A DNA stretch of 64,000 nucleotides from Citrobacter europaeus (lineage in GTDB: Bacteria > Pseudomonadota > Gammaproteobacteria > Enterobacterales > Enterobacteriaceae): assembly GCA_020099315.1 (NCBI GenBank), contig CP083650.1, positions 2,480,001-2,544,000 of the forward strand. Direction: 5' to 3'. Made by a program: the position numbers and the translations under genes. Each line of letters starts with the position of its first letter. Position 1 is the stretch's first letter. The notes beneath the pieces are model-generated. The model was not told where the DNA came from. It was given only the letters and a program-made list of their open reading frames with translations, and did no database searches. Of this stretch, positions 27,790 to 36,880 are shown piece by piece.

Positions 27790-29061
27790 TCAGTTGCTGG
27801 CGGTTTTCACGGGCTGGTCAGATTTTTTATCATTACCGGCGATGTACGGACTCCACGGCTGGGCGCGGACCGGCTCATCGGTTTGCCACACCACGTTAAA
27901 CTGGCCGTTGCCTTCAATCTCGCCAATCATGACGGGTTTATGCAGGTGATGGTTGGTTGCATCCATGGTCAGGGTAAAACCTGATGGCGCAGCGAATGAT
28001 TGCCCCGCCATAGCGGCGCGAACTTTATCCACATCGGTAGTTCCGGCTTTTTCTACCGCTTGCGCCCACATATGCAGGCCTACCCAGGTGGCTTCCATAG
28101 GATCGTTCGTTACCACCGAATCCGCGTTTGGTAGCTTATGGGCTTTGGCATACGCCCGATAATCCGCGACGAACTTTTTATTGGCCGCATTATCTACGGA
28201 CTCAAAGTAGTTCCACGCAGCAAGGTTGCCCACCAGCGGTTTGGTATCAATTCCTCGTAATTCCTCCTCACCCACGGAGAATGCCACCACCGGAACATCG
28301 GTGGCTTTCAGCCCCTGGTTCGCTAACTCTTTATAGAATGGAACGTTAGAATCCCCGTTGATGGTTGATACCACCGCCGTTTTCCCCCCTGCGGCGAATT
28401 TTTTAATACTGGCGACAATGGTCTGGTAATCGCTGTGTCCGAATGGGGTATACACCTCTTCGATGTCTTTATCGGCAACGCCTTTCGAATGCAAAAAGGC
28501 GCGTAAAATTTTGTTAGTCGTACGCGGATAGACATAGTCCGTACCCAGCAGGTAGAAGCGCTTAGCGCTGCCGCCGTCCTCACTCATCAGGTACTCAACC
28601 GCCGGGATCGCCTGTTGGTTAGGCGCCGCGCCGGTATAGAAGACGTTAGGCGACATCTCCTCACCTTCATATTGCACCGGGTAAAACAGCAGACCGTTTA
28701 ATTCTTCAAACACCGGTAAAACAGATTTACGCGAAACCGATGTCCAGCAGCCGAAAACCACCGCCACCTTATCCTGACTCAGCAACTGACGTGCTTTTTC
28801 AGCAAATAACGGCCAGTTCGAGGCCGGGTCAACCACTACAGGCTCCAGCTTTTTACCCAACACACCACCCTTCGCATTGATTTCATCAATGGTCATCAAC
28901 GCCACATCTTTCAGCGGCGTTTCGGAAATAGCCATCGTGCCGGATAACGAATGCATGATGCCAACTTTAATGGTGTCGGCTGCCTGAACGGTAAAACTCA
29001 TTCCCATTGCTACTACAGAGGCGGAAAGCGCAAAAGCTTTTAAAAATGTACGACGCTGCAT
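27790..29061 (-). CDS. urtA: Urea ABC transporter substrate-binding protein UrtA
   Basis: A periplasmic binding protein of 423 residues in the urea/amide class of the Leu/Ile/Val-binding fold. The signal peptide begins MQRRTFLKAFALSASVV, a twin-arginine (Tat) motif, with a cut after VQA near residue 27. The urea-class sequences GIMHSLSGTMAISETPLKD and the FGCWTSVSRKSVLPVFEE loop are intact. It is the first gene of the operon and has a sigma-54-type promoter about 90 bases upstream. No urease genes lie in the window, so it could serve urea taken up for an enzyme coded elsewhere, or another amide such as formamide. Confidence 0.93.
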   Translation of the reverse strand: MQRRTFLKAFALSASVVAMGMSFTVQAADTIKVGIMHSLSGTMAISETPLKDVALMTIDEINAKGGVLGKKLEPVVVDPASNWPLFAEKARQLLSQDKVAVVFGCWTSVSRKSVLPVFEELNGLLFYPVQYEGEEMSPNVFYTGAAPNQQAIPAVEYLMSEDGGSAKRFYLLGTDYVYPRTTNKILRAFLHSKGVADKDIEEVYTPFGHSDYQTIVASIKKFAAGGKTAVVSTINGDSNVPFYKELANQGLKATDVPVVAFSVGEEELRGIDTKPLVGNLAAWNYFESVDNAANKKFVADYRAYAKAHKLPNADSVVTNDPMEATWVGLHMWAQAVEKAGTTDVDKVRAAMAGQSFAAPSGFTLTMDATNHHLHKPVMIGEIEGNGQFNVVWQTDEPVRAQPWSPYIAGNDKKSDQPVKTASN

Positions 29062-29150
29062 AGTTTCACTCCTGAAATTAGACTTGCTGAAAGCTCCGGT
29101 GCAGCCGGGCAGACAAAACGGTGCAAATAAAGGGTATTCAGAAGTGATAA

Positions 29151-29166
29151 GGCAAAAACGATGCCA
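29151..29166 (-). promoter_or_regulatory. Sigma-54-type promoter of urtA
   Basis: On the minus strand TGGCATCGTTTTTGCC matches the -24/-12 consensus TGGCAC-n5-TTGCA with two changes. It keeps GG and GC exactly ten bases apart, which is the essential spacing. Its position about 90 bases upstream of urtA supports NtrC-dependent nitrogen control. No convincing NtrC dyad was found by eye. Confidence 0.65.
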
Positions 29167-29462
29167 GATATTAAAACATCACATAAAATCAATAGATTAG
29201 CGCATCGTTTACAAAGATTAGTATTAAAATCTCCCACCAGAAGGATTAATCAAACGAAAAATTGAACCACCATGAGACAACTCTGCATTATAAACGTGCA
29301 ACAATCTGTGTCTGCAGCACACCGTGATAACGGCGTCTCCGGGTTGAAAAGCAGGGTTATTTGCCTACAGATAAATGTGTCTCGTCACTATTATTTATTT
29401 TTCCCGACGCCATCACGTCAAAATTTTACTTTTCAGCCAAAATAATCACACAGTTCAGCCTT
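29167..29462. other. Intergenic stretch, no gene seen
   Basis: This AT-rich stretch separates the divergent urtA and mgtS promoters and probably holds upstream activator sites for both. I see no open frame with a ribosome site and no RNA structure that I can support. GTGC (29297-29300) and GCAC (29318-29321) are spaced too far apart for an NtrC dyad. Confidence 0.5.
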
Positions 29463-29486
29463 TGTTTAAGATTGAATTGCTACTAT
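29463..29486 (+). promoter_or_regulatory. mgtS promoter with PhoP-like half site
   Basis: TGTTTA-agatt-GAATTG (29463-29479) precedes a -10 TACTAT at 29481-29486. The first half fits the PhoP box (TGTTTA-n5-TGTTTA) well; the second half is poor. In E. coli mgtS is induced by PhoQ/PhoP in low magnesium. Confidence 0.5.
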
Positions 29487-29547
29487 AGTCATAAGCGAGG
29501 TGAACTTAAGGTAAGAGAGGAAACTCACAGATAAAGGAGCATTTACT

Positions 29548-29643
29548 ATGCTGGGTAATATGAATATTTTTATGGCTGTTCTGGGAATTATTTTATTTTC
29601 CGGTTTCCTGGCCGCGTATTTTAGCCACAGATGGGATGATTGA
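29548..29643 (+). CDS. mgtS: MgtS, 31-residue membrane protein that stabilises MgtA
   Basis: The encoded peptide MLGNMNIFMAVLGIILFSGF plus LAAYFSHRWDD differs from E. coli MgtS (YneM) at only two residues as I recall it. One hydrophobic helix spans most of the length, followed by the charged C-terminus. MgtS binds the magnesium importer MgtA and blocks its degradation by FtsH, and it also acts on PitA. ATAAAGGAG lies eight bases upstream. A strong terminator follows. It sits next to dgcZ, as in K-12, but the urt operon separates it from ydeE. Confidence 0.95.
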   Translation: MLGNMNIFMAVLGIILFSGFLAAYFSHRWDD

Positions 29644-29670
29644 TGAACGGAGATAGTCCTGCACCGACCC

Positions 29671-29709
29671 GGCCCCTTGTAGCGTAACTGCACAAGGGGC
29701 CATTTTTTT
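29671..29709 (+). terminator. Terminator after mgtS
   Basis: GGCCCCTTGT (29671-29680) and ACAAGGGGCC (29692-29701) form a perfect 10-bp stem followed by eight Ts; it ends the short mgtS message. Confidence 0.92.
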
Positions 29710-29752
29710 TACCTGAATCGCCCTCCTGGCACTTTTTCCCTGGTTTACAGAT

Positions 29753-29850
29753 AAAAAAAACCGCCGGATAAACCAGCGGTGAATGCTTGCATGGATAGAT
29801 TTGTGTTTTGCTTTTATACGCTATCTGGCAATTCCCTGCGAAGATAACGG
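29753..29850 (-). ncRNA. mgrR: Probable MgrR small RNA
   Basis: On the minus strand ACCGCTGG-tttat-CCGGCGGT plus eight Ts (29753-29780) is an Hfq-type sRNA terminator, preceded by an unstructured AT-rich stretch with no open frame. MgrR, a PhoPQ-controlled sRNA of about 98 bases, lies between mgtS and dgcZ in E. coli, so position and the terminator support it. The 5' end is set by that length, not seen. The same terminator could also serve dgcZ, which reads in this direction. Confidence 0.5.
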
Positions 29851-29929
29851 ATATTTGACTAATCTATCATCGACAACCCCAATGAAAGTTAAACGAAACG
29901 CAACTACCTTGAAACGGTGTTCGCAAATC

Positions 29930-30856
29930 TCACGCGCTCAAGGGGTATGAGATCTCATCACTGGCGTCAACCAGAGTGATCCGCTCGCGTTCATCCATGA
30001 ACATACAGCGATTCCTGCCGGTCTGTTTTCCTTGATACATCGCGTTATCAGCCCGACCAAGAGCGGTATCCAGCGCTTCTCCCTGTTGAACTCGTGTTAT
30101 TCCAGCCGTTACCGTGATTCCGATCTCTCCATCAGCATAGGGTATTTTTTTCTGGCCAATAAGCTGACACAATCGCAAACCTGCCTGGCAAGCCTGTTCA
30201 TCCGTTTTTGTGCGGATGATGATAATAAACTCTTCACCACCGTAGCGGTAAGCCACCTCATCATATCGTGTCCATGACAACAAATTTGATGCCAGAGCGC
30301 GTAGTACCACGTCCCCCACCAGGTGACCATAAGTATCGTTAATGTGCTTAAAACGGTCGATGTCCAGCAACAAGATATAGAGATTAAGCGGCTCGGCATC
30401 GAGTAACTGCTGGTCAAAAGACTCATCGAGCATTCTTCTACCGGGTAAGCCTGTTAATACATCGATATTACTGCGGATGTTCAGTAAATATATTTTGTAG
30501 TCCATTACAGCAGACGTAAATGCCAGTAACGCGTCCTGGAAGCTGTCGAAATGCCATGAATGGCTACGATTCTCCACTATTGCCAATAGCAACTCCTTTC
30601 CTAATAAATGCATCTTTTCATGGGCTGCATTTATCTTACTTACATAACTACAATCATCCTCATTGTGCAATGGATGATAATTAAGCCACTGTCCAAATTG
30701 ACAAACAAAATGAGAGTTGTCACCTACAATATCCGGCTGAGTGACATCGGAGGACACAACGCAGCGGAACATTTTCACCATCCATTTATAGTGAGCATCA
30801 ATGGACTTGTTCAATGCTAGCAAAATCGCATCTATTTCCGCCGTATTTTTCATCAT
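29930..30856 (-). CDS. dgcZ: Zinc-sensing diguanylate cyclase DgcZ
   Basis: A 308-residue cytosolic c-di-GMP synthase with an N-terminal CZB zinc-binding domain (about residues 10-130, with histidines and a cysteine in DAHYKWMVKMF, FVCQFGQWL and AAHEKMHLLG) and a C-terminal GGEEF domain. The active-site motif RYGGEEFIIII lies near residue 215 and NIDVLTGLPGRR opens the cyclase domain. It matches E. coli DgcZ (YdeH), which drives poly-GlcNAc formation, but has about 12 extra residues at the end. The start is ATG 30856, behind GGAGG; another ATG follows at once. Confidence 0.93.
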   Translation of the reverse strand: MMKNTAEIDAILLALNKSIDAHYKWMVKMFRCVVSSDVTQPDIVGDNSHFVCQFGQWLNYHPLHNEDDCSYVSKINAAHEKMHLLGKELLLAIVENRSHSWHFDSFQDALLAFTSAVMDYKIYLLNIRSNIDVLTGLPGRRMLDESFDQQLLDAEPLNLYILLLDIDRFKHINDTYGHLVGDVVLRALASNLLSWTRYDEVAYRYGGEEFIIIIRTKTDEQACQAGLRLCQLIGQKKIPYADGEIGITVTAGITRVQQGEALDTALGRADNAMYQGKQTGRNRCMFMDERERITLVDASDEISYPLSA

Positions 30857-31154
30857 CACGACCTCCCTCCCTGTTCGAGCGTCTCAGATGTAATTATCTT
30901 AACGACAAAAAAGAAAATTTATGTAAATTTTTTAATAGTAGTTATTAGACAACAAATTAACGCCTCCTTCATTATAGGTCGCAAGATGATTGAAACTCAC
31001 ATTTAACCATTAAATATCAATGAGATATATTAATCACCCCTTTCCTTGTTTCATATTTAATGAAACGAAAACATATCAAGCAAAACAATATACAACTCGG
31101 ACAGCATAGTTAAAATGAGAATAAGCGTTATCAATTGGAACGATGAACACAAGA
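30857..31154. other. AT-rich intergenic stretch, no gene seen
   Basis: This stretch lies between the dgcZ start and the dcp terminator. It is strongly AT-rich, holds the dgcZ promoter and carries no open frame with a ribosome site. I found no convincing hairpin or sRNA terminator. Confidence 0.5.
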
Positions 31155-31179
31155 TAAAAAACCGGGCATCACGCCCGGT
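31155..31179 (-). terminator. Terminator after dcp
   Basis: ACCGGGC-gtgat-GCCCGGT on the minus strand followed by TTTTT, 24 bases beyond the dcp stop, is an intrinsic terminator. Confidence 0.88.
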
Positions 31180-31202
31180 TCTTCTCGTCATCTAAACAAA
31201 CC

Positions 31203-33248
31203 TTACGCGCTCAAACCACGATGTTTGAGCATCGGCTCCATTTGTGGATCGCGTCCGCTCCAGTGGCGATAAAGCACAGCTAAATCAGTGCTATTCCCGC
31301 GCGACAAAATCGCATCGCGGAATTTCTGCCCGTTTTCCCGGGTTAATCCGCCCTGCTCTACAAACCACTGATAGCCGTCGTCGGCCAGCATTTGCGTCCA
31401 CAGGTAGGCGTAATAACCAGCGGCATAGCCGCCGCCGAAAATATGGGCAAAATAACTACTGCGATAACGTGGCGGCACGGCCTTGAGATCCAACCCTTCG
31501 GCCACCAGCGCCTGCTGTTCAAATTGATCGACCGGATGACATGCGTCGCTCATTTCCAGAGAGTGCCAGCGCATATCCAGCAATGCGGCGCTGAGCAGTT
31601 CAGTCATGTCGTAACCTTTGTTAAACAAACTTGCCTGCTGCATTTTATCTCGCAATGCCTGCGGCATGTGCTCCCCGGTATCAACATGCCGGGCAAAACG
31701 GGAAAAGACTTGCGGATGACTCGCCCAGTGCTCGTTGATCTGCGAAGGGAACTCGACAAAATCCCGCGGAGTATTGGTTCCTGAAAGTGTGGCATAACGC
31801 TGAGTGGCAAACAGACCGTGCAACGTATGTCCAAACTCATGAAATAACGTAATAACATCATCCCACAGCAGTAACGCGGGCTGCTCTTTTGCAGGTTTTT
31901 GATAATTACAGACGTTGTAAATAACCGGTCTGGTTTCGTTAAGTAGCGATTGCTCAACAAAATTACCCATCCAGGCTCCACCGCTTTTTGATTCCCGGGC
32001 AAAGAAATCACCGTAAAATAACGCCAACCCTATGCCATCATGATCGAATATTTCCCATACCCGTACATCCGGGTGATAAACAGGAATGTCGAATCGCTCC
32101 ACGAATTTGATGCCATAGAGCTGATTGGCCGTCCAGAAAACGCCCTCGTTCAGTACCGAATCCAGGGAAAAATAAGGTTTGAGCTGAGCCTCATCAAGGG
32201 CATATTTCTCACGACGGACCTGCTCGGCATAAAACGACCAGTCCCAGGCCTCGGCGCTAAACTGCCCGTCTTGCTGAAAGATAACTTTCTGGATTTCAGC
32301 CTGCTCATCTAACGCTCGCGCTCGCGCGGCCGGAACAATAGACCGCATGAATGTCAGTGCCGCTTCCGGCGTTTTTGCCATCTGGTCGGCAATTTTCCAT
32401 GCAGCGTAATTAGCAAAACCGAGCAGTTTCGCCTGCTGCATCCGGATCTCCACCAGTCGCTGAATAATAGCCCGAGTGTCGTTAGCATCATTGTTTTCAG
32501 CCCGTGTCCATGCGCGGGTGAAAAGATTTTCACGGGTCTGACGATCGCGTAATACCGCAAGCGCTGGTTGCTGAGTGGTGTTTAATAACGGGATAACCCA
32601 ACGCGCTTCAAGCCCTTTTTCCCTTGCAGTTTCGGCGGCAACAGCAATTTCCTCTGTGCTGAGCCCGTCCAGATGCCGGACATCATCCACCACCATAGCA
32701 CCAGACTTGTTCGCCGCCAGCAGGCGTTGATTAAACTGGCTGGTCAGCGTGGCTGACTCCGTATTAAGCGCTTTAAGGCGGGCTTTATCCGTCTCATTCA
32801 GACAGGCGCCGGCCAATACAAAACGCTGGTAGACGACTTCCAGCAGGCGTATTGATTCGCTATCCAGTCCTGAGGAACTGCGCCGTTGCCAGACGTTTTC
32901 GACGCGGGCGAAAAGCGCACTATTGAGATAGATATCATTGGCAAGGCTCGCCAACTCTGCGGAAAACTCTTCGTCAAGGCGTTGTAGTTCATCGTTGGTG
33001 TGCGCCGCCGTCATCGCAAAGAAAACGCTGGTCACCCGCGTGAGCAGCGCGCCACTTTGCTCAAGCGCCAGTAAAGTATTCGCAAAATCAGGGCGCTGCG
33101 GGTTTTGCACAATCCCTGCGATCTCTGCGCGCTTTTGACGCACACCTTCATCGAACGCAGGACGATAATGTTGCACGTCAATCTGATCAAACTGCGGCGC
33201 CTGATAAGGTAATGTGCTGTGGTGTAAAAAAGGATTCGTTAACGACAT
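31203..33248 (-). CDS. dcp: Dipeptidyl carboxypeptidase II
   Basis: A 681-residue M3-family zinc peptidase that removes C-terminal dipeptides, the length of E. coli Dcp. The zinc site LFHEFGHTLHGLF (HExxH) lies near residue 468. The third ligand glutamate comes after it in FVEFPSQINEHW. The C-terminal substrate-binding part includes IFGGGYAAGYYAYLWTQML, which is conserved in the family. It has no signal peptide, consistent with a cytosolic enzyme. It is monocistronic and divergent from ydfG. Confidence 0.96.
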   Translation of the reverse strand: MSLTNPFLHHSTLPYQAPQFDQIDVQHYRPAFDEGVRQKRAEIAGIVQNPQRPDFANTLLALEQSGALLTRVTSVFFAMTAAHTNDELQRLDEEFSAELASLANDIYLNSALFARVENVWQRRSSSGLDSESIRLLEVVYQRFVLAGACLNETDKARLKALNTESATLTSQFNQRLLAANKSGAMVVDDVRHLDGLSTEEIAVAAETAREKGLEARWVIPLLNTTQQPALAVLRDRQTRENLFTRAWTRAENNDANDTRAIIQRLVEIRMQQAKLLGFANYAAWKIADQMAKTPEAALTFMRSIVPAARARALDEQAEIQKVIFQQDGQFSAEAWDWSFYAEQVRREKYALDEAQLKPYFSLDSVLNEGVFWTANQLYGIKFVERFDIPVYHPDVRVWEIFDHDGIGLALFYGDFFARESKSGGAWMGNFVEQSLLNETRPVIYNVCNYQKPAKEQPALLLWDDVITLFHEFGHTLHGLFATQRYATLSGTNTPRDFVEFPSQINEHWASHPQVFSRFARHVDTGEHMPQALRDKMQQASLFNKGYDMTELLSAALLDMRWHSLEMSDACHPVDQFEQQALVAEGLDLKAVPPRYRSSYFAHIFGGGYAAGYYAYLWTQMLADDGYQWFVEQGGLTRENGQKFRDAILSRGNSTDLAVLYRHWSGRDPQMEPMLKHRGLSA

Positions 33249-33385
33249 CTTTCACTCCTGAAAACGATTTGTTTACCAGAGTAGACTTCCCACGAATCGA
33301 CCGCAATCGTGTTAAGCAGCAATAGCTCTGAACGGAAGTGACGTGCTATGGTAGTACTACATAAAAAGCGTTGAGGAACAGTGAG

Positions 33386-34132
33386 ATGATCGTTTTAGTA
33401 ACCGGAGCAACCGCAGGTTTTGGTGAGTGCATTACGCGTCGTTTTATTGAGAATGGGCATAAAGTTATTGCCACCGGACGCCGCCAGGAGCGCCTGCAGG
33501 AACTCAAAGATGTGTTGGGTGACCGTCTCTATACTGCGCAACTGGACGTACGTAATCGTGCATCAATTGAAGAGATGCTGGACGCCTTACCTGCTGAATG
33601 GCGCAATATTGATATTCTGGTCAACAACGCGGGTCTGGCGCTGGGCCTTGAGCCTGCTCATAAAGCCAGCATTGAAGACTGGGAAAATATGATCGACACC
33701 AACAACAAAGGCCTGGTTTATATGACCCGTGCTGTTCTGCCTGGTATGGTTGAGCGCAACCGCGGTCATATTATCAATATTGGTTCTACGGCGGGCAGTT
33801 GGCCATACGCTGGCGGTAACGTCTATGGTGCAACCAAGGCGTTTGTTCGCCAGTTTAGCCTGAATTTACGTACTGACTTACACGGTACTGCGATTCGCGT
33901 CACCGACATTGAACCGGGTCTGGTTGGCGGTACGGAGTTCTCAAATGTCCGTTTCAAAGGCGATGACGCTAAAGCTGAAAAAGCTTACGAAAATACCACA
34001 GCGCTGACCCCGCAAGATGTCACTGAAGCGGTATGGTGGGTGGCGTCTTTACCCGCTCATGTCAACATTAACACCCTTGAAATGATGCCTGTGGCACAGT
34101 CTTTTGCCGGACTGAGTATTCATCGTGGCTAA
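33386..34132 (+). CDS. ydfG: NADP-dependent 3-hydroxy acid dehydrogenase YdfG
   Basis: A 248-residue short-chain dehydrogenase, the same length as E. coli YdfG, which oxidises L-allo-threonine and serine-like 3-hydroxy acids and reduces malonic semialdehyde (RutE backup). NADP binding is in VTGATAGFGE (residues 5-14) and the Arg-rich TGRRQERLQEL. The catalytic Ser-Tyr-Lys is in IGSTAGSWPYAGGNVYGATKAF. The start is ATG 33386, with GAGGAA upstream. A hairpin follows, then rspR. Confidence 0.95.
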   Translation: MIVLVTGATAGFGECITRRFIENGHKVIATGRRQERLQELKDVLGDRLYTAQLDVRNRASIEEMLDALPAEWRNIDILVNNAGLALGLEPAHKASIEDWENMIDTNNKGLVYMTRAVLPGMVERNRGHIINIGSTAGSWPYAGGNVYGATKAFVRQFSLNLRTDLHGTAIRVTDIEPGLVGGTEFSNVRFKGDDAKAEKAYENTTALTPQDVTEAVWWVASLPAHVNINTLEMMPVAQSFAGLSIHRG

Positions 34133-34140
34133 TTTCTCTG

Positions 34141-34157
34141 CCCGGCCTTGCGCCGGG
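34141..34157 (+). terminator. Hairpin after ydfG
   Basis: CCCGGC-cttgc-GCCGGG forms a 6-bp GC stem eight bases after the ydfG stop. It lacks a T-run, so only partial termination is likely before rspR. Confidence 0.5.
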
Positions 34158-34218
34158 TATAGATAGCCTGAAATAAGTGATAAAATACCTGGGTTAACTC
34201 TCTAAAAAGTAAGAATGA

Positions 34219-34905
34219 ATGACCGTAGAAACGCAGCTCAACCCTACACAGCCAGTAAATCAACAGATTTACCGTATTCTTCGTCGTGATATCGTGCATT
34301 GTCTGATTGCGCCCGGTACCCCGTTGTCGGAGAAAGAGGTTTCCGTACGCTTTAATGTGTCACGCCAGCCGGTACGAGAAGCATTCATTAAACTGGCAGA
34401 GAATGGCCTGATTCAGATCCGTCCGCAGCGTGGCAGCTACGTGAATAAAATTTCGCTGTCGCAGGTACAAAACGGCTGTTTTGTTCGCCAGGCAATTGAA
34501 TGTGCCGTGGTCCGCCGCGCCGCATCATTGATCACCGATAAACAGTGTTATCAGCTCGAGCAAAACCTGCATCAGCAGCGCATTGCGATTGACCGCAAGC
34601 AAATTAATGATTTCTTCCAGCTTGATGACGAGTTTCATCAGAAACTGGCTCTCATCGCCGAGTGCCAGCTTGCCTGGGACACCGTCGAGAATATTAAGGC
34701 CACGATCGACCGCGTTCGTTATATGAGCCTGGATCATATTTCCCCGCCAGAAATGCTGCTGCGTCAGCATCACGATATCTTTGCCGCACTTGAGAAACAT
34801 GATGGCGATGCCGTTGAGCGTGCAATGATGCTGCACCTCCAGGAAATTGGTGAGTCCGTTCAGTTGATCCGTCAGGAAAATAGCGACTGGTTCAGCGAAG
34901 ATTAA
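34219..34905 (+). CDS. rspR: GntR/FadR-type regulator RspR
   Basis: A 228-residue FadR-subfamily regulator. The winged HTH (residues 15-80, [48 protein letters not shown], then a wing QRGSYV) is followed by an all-helical FCD ligand domain with conserved metal-binding histidines (DDEFHQKLA and RQHHDIFAA). E. coli RspR (YdfH) represses rspAB. It sits near ydfZ, ydfI, ydfJ and rspBA, so it may control them all. A terminator hairpin follows immediately. Confidence 0.93.
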   Translation: MTVETQLNPTQPVNQQIYRILRRDIVHCLIAPGTPLSEKEVSVRFNVSRQPVREAFIKLAENGLIQIRPQRGSYVNKISLSQVQNGCFVRQAIECAVVRRAASLITDKQCYQLEQNLHQQRIAIDRKQINDFFQLDDEFHQKLALIAECQLAWDTVENIKATIDRVRYMSLDHISPPEMLLRQHHDIFAALEKHDGDAVERAMMLHLQEIGESVQLIRQENSDWFSED

Positions 34906-34911
34906 TACCAC

Positions 34912-34934
34912 ACTCACCTCACATCGAGGTGAGT
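34912..34934 (+). terminator. Terminator after rspR
   Basis: ACTCACCTC-acatc-GAGGTGAGT forms a perfect 9-bp stem followed by TTCTCCTGT, seven bases beyond the rspR stop. Confidence 0.75.
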
Positions 34935-34986
34935 TTCTCCTGTATGTTTCCCTCTCCCGCACATCTGCATAAAAAAAGCTGTGATT

Positions 34987-35000
34987 TTGATCGAAAACAA
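34987..35000 (+). promoter_or_regulatory. FNR-type box upstream of ydfZ
   Basis: TTGAT-cgaa-AACAA matches the FNR consensus TTGAT-n4-ATCAA with one change. A -10-like TATTTA lies at 35023-35028, so the box would be centred near -41, the class II activation position. ydfZ is anaerobically induced in E. coli. Confidence 0.6.
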
Positions 35001-35034
35001 AAAAAATCATTAACGAGAAGCGTATTTATATTGC

Positions 35035-35066
35035 GCCCGTTACGTGGGACTAAAAGCCCACGGGCT
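35035..35066 (+). other. Leader hairpin of ydfZ
   Basis: GCCCGT and ACGGGC enclose an inner GTGGG / CCCAC stem in the 5' leader of ydfZ. It is a GC-rich hairpin in AT-rich surroundings and ends about 30 bases before the start codon. Its role is unknown. Confidence 0.45.
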
Positions 35067-35096
35067 TTGACGGTAAGTTGGAAAGGAGAAAACACC

Positions 35097-35300
35097 ATGA
35101 AAACATACGATCGTAACCGCAACGCAATCACCACTGGCAGCCGCGTCATGATTAGCGACTCCGGACTCACAGGCCGCATTACAGCGATAGATACCGATGG
35201 CCTGACCGCTGAGCAAATTCGCCGCGGAAAAACAGTGGAAATCGAAGGGTGTGAAGGTAAATATGCCCCCCTCGAACTGATTCGTTTGGGCATGAACTAA
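35097..35300 (+). CDS. ydfZ: YdfZ, small selenium-associated protein
   Basis: A 67-residue cytosolic protein, the same length and ends as E. coli YdfZ (start [18 protein letters not shown], end IRLGMN). It is a KOW-like small beta domain with one cysteine in [11 protein letters not shown]. coli YdfZ has been reported to carry labile selenium outside the selenocysteine pathway. The start is ATG 35097, behind AAAGGAG. The longer open frame upstream covers the hairpin leader and is not used. The promoter suggests anaerobic expression by FNR. Confidence 0.9.
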   Translation: MKTYDRNRNAITTGSRVMISDSGLTGRITAIDTDGLTAEQIRRGKTVEIEGCEGKYAPLELIRLGMN

Positions 35301-35325
35301 TTGGTGTGAATGCCAGAAAACAATG

Positions 35326-35356
35326 CGCCATCTGGCCCGTTTACAGCCAGATGGCG
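35326..35356. terminator. Strong hairpin between ydfZ and ydfI
   Basis: CGCCATCTGGC-ccgtttaca-GCCAGATGGCG is a perfect 11-bp stem between convergent genes, with no T-run on either side. It probably acts as a shared terminator or 3' stabiliser. Confidence 0.65.
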
Positions 35357-35375
35357 ACCTGAAAGGTGTTCTTCT

Positions 35376-36842
35376 TTACTTCAGTTTTGCAGCATACTTC
35401 GCAACCGTTGCCTTCGCCCCTTCTGCCAGTAAAGCAAGATACGCTTGTGTGACCTGGTTTTTGAACCGTTCAACCTGCGGCAGTTCACGCCCAAATATAG
35501 CATCGATAGCCAGCAGCGCCTGAACGCGCTCTTCACCTTCGTTACTGCTACGCACTGCATTCTGGATCACCGGCAACAGTGGATCGCTAATTTCAATCGC
35601 CTGGCCCTGTTCATCCACACCGCCGACGTAGCGCATCCAGCCTGCCACGCCCAGGGCCAGTAACTCAAAGCAGCTACCGTGTACAATGTGCCAGCGAACG
35701 GAATCAAGCATACGCTGCGGCAATTTTTGACTGCCATCCATAGCAATCTGCCAGGTACGATGACGCAGTGCCGGGTTGCTGTAGCGCTCAATTAACAGAT
35801 CGGCATAGTGCTGTAGATCCACGCCCTTAACTTTCAGGGTTGGCGCTTGTTCCTGCAGCATCAGCGCGCGGGCGGCAAGACGATAGTTTTCATCGCCCAT
35901 ACAGTCGTTAATGTGCTGATACCCAGCCAGATAGCCAAGATAAGCAAGAAAAGAGTGACTGCCGTTAAGCATACGCAGTTTCATCTCTTCAAACGGAATA
36001 ACATCAGCGACCAGCTCCGCGCCAGCCTTCTCCCATTCAGGGCGACCGGCGACAAAGTTATCTTCAATAACCCACTGACGGAACGGTTCGCATGCCACGC
36101 CTGCCGGGTCGCGAACGCCGGTGATGCGTTCAATTTTGTCCAGCGTATCCTGGGTAACCGCCGGGACGATGCGGTCAACCATTGTTGAAGGGAATGTCAC
36201 ATGTTGTTCAATCCACGCAGCCAGATCAGCATCTACCGCCCGGGCATACGCAGTGACAACATTGCGCATCACATGACCGTTTTCTGGCATGTTGTCGCAA
36301 GACATCACGGTAAAGGCGCCTAAACCCGCACCTTTGCGACGCGCAAGAGCCTCAACAACAACGCCTGGCGCAGTTTTTGGTTGTGTAGGGTTTTGCAGAT
36401 CGGCGGCAATCATTGGGTTGTCTAACATCAATTGACCGGTCGCCGGAGAGTGGCAATATCCTTTCTCGGTGATGGTCAGGGAAACGATCGCAACCTGCGG
36501 TTCGCACATCGCGGCCAGTACGCTTTCCAGACCATCAACCTGCGCATGCAGGGCATTTTTCACCACGCCCACGACTCTTGCAGTCCAGGCATCCGCAGAC
36601 ATTTCTGCAACGGTATACAGATTATCTTGCTGTTTGAGATCGGCAATCTGCTGCTCACCGCCAATCAGGTTCACTTCGCAATAACCCCAGTCACTGTCAT
36701 GTTCTGCAGCCAGAATATCAGCGTAAACCCCCTGATGTGCGCGGTGAAACGCGCCAAAACCCAGATGGACAATACGCGGAACCAGTTTTGTACGATCGTA
36801 GTCGGGAAGCACAGCCTTTGCTGCCAGGAGCTTGTTTTGCAT
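35376..36842 (-). CDS. ydfI: Mannitol dehydrogenase family oxidoreductase YdfI (fructuronate reductase-like)
   Basis: A 488-residue NAD-dependent polyol/hexuronate dehydrogenase related to UxuB and UxaB. The N-terminal Rossmann part opens [18 protein letters not shown] (residues 23-40). The C-terminal catalytic part has the family lysine motif [18 protein letters not shown] near residue 295. E. coli YdfI is described as a D-mannonate oxidoreductase paralogue. With RspA (mannonate dehydratase family), RspB (zinc dehydrogenase) and the MFS protein YdfJ nearby, it plausibly forms a peripheral sugar-acid route. Confidence 0.9.
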   Translation of the reverse strand: MQNKLLAAKAVLPDYDRTKLVPRIVHLGFGAFHRAHQGVYADILAAEHDSDWGYCEVNLIGGEQQIADLKQQDNLYTVAEMSADAWTARVVGVVKNALHAQVDGLESVLAAMCEPQVAIVSLTITEKGYCHSPATGQLMLDNPMIAADLQNPTQPKTAPGVVVEALARRKGAGLGAFTVMSCDNMPENGHVMRNVVTAYARAVDADLAAWIEQHVTFPSTMVDRIVPAVTQDTLDKIERITGVRDPAGVACEPFRQWVIEDNFVAGRPEWEKAGAELVADVIPFEEMKLRMLNGSHSFLAYLGYLAGYQHINDCMGDENYRLAARALMLQEQAPTLKVKGVDLQHYADLLIERYSNPALRHRTWQIAMDGSQKLPQRMLDSVRWHIVHGSCFELLALGVAGWMRYVGGVDEQGQAIEISDPLLPVIQNAVRSSNEGEERVQALLAIDAIFGRELPQVERFKNQVTQAYLALLAEGAKATVAKYAAKLK

Positions 36843-36880
36843 GGTATGGCCTACTTATCAATGGAATCAGGACTGTCTCA

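Noticed and set aside
29297..29321. GTGC...GCAC as an NtrC site upstream of urtA
   Set aside because: The half sites are 17 bases apart, while NtrC dyads need about 9. It was not listed as a regulator site.
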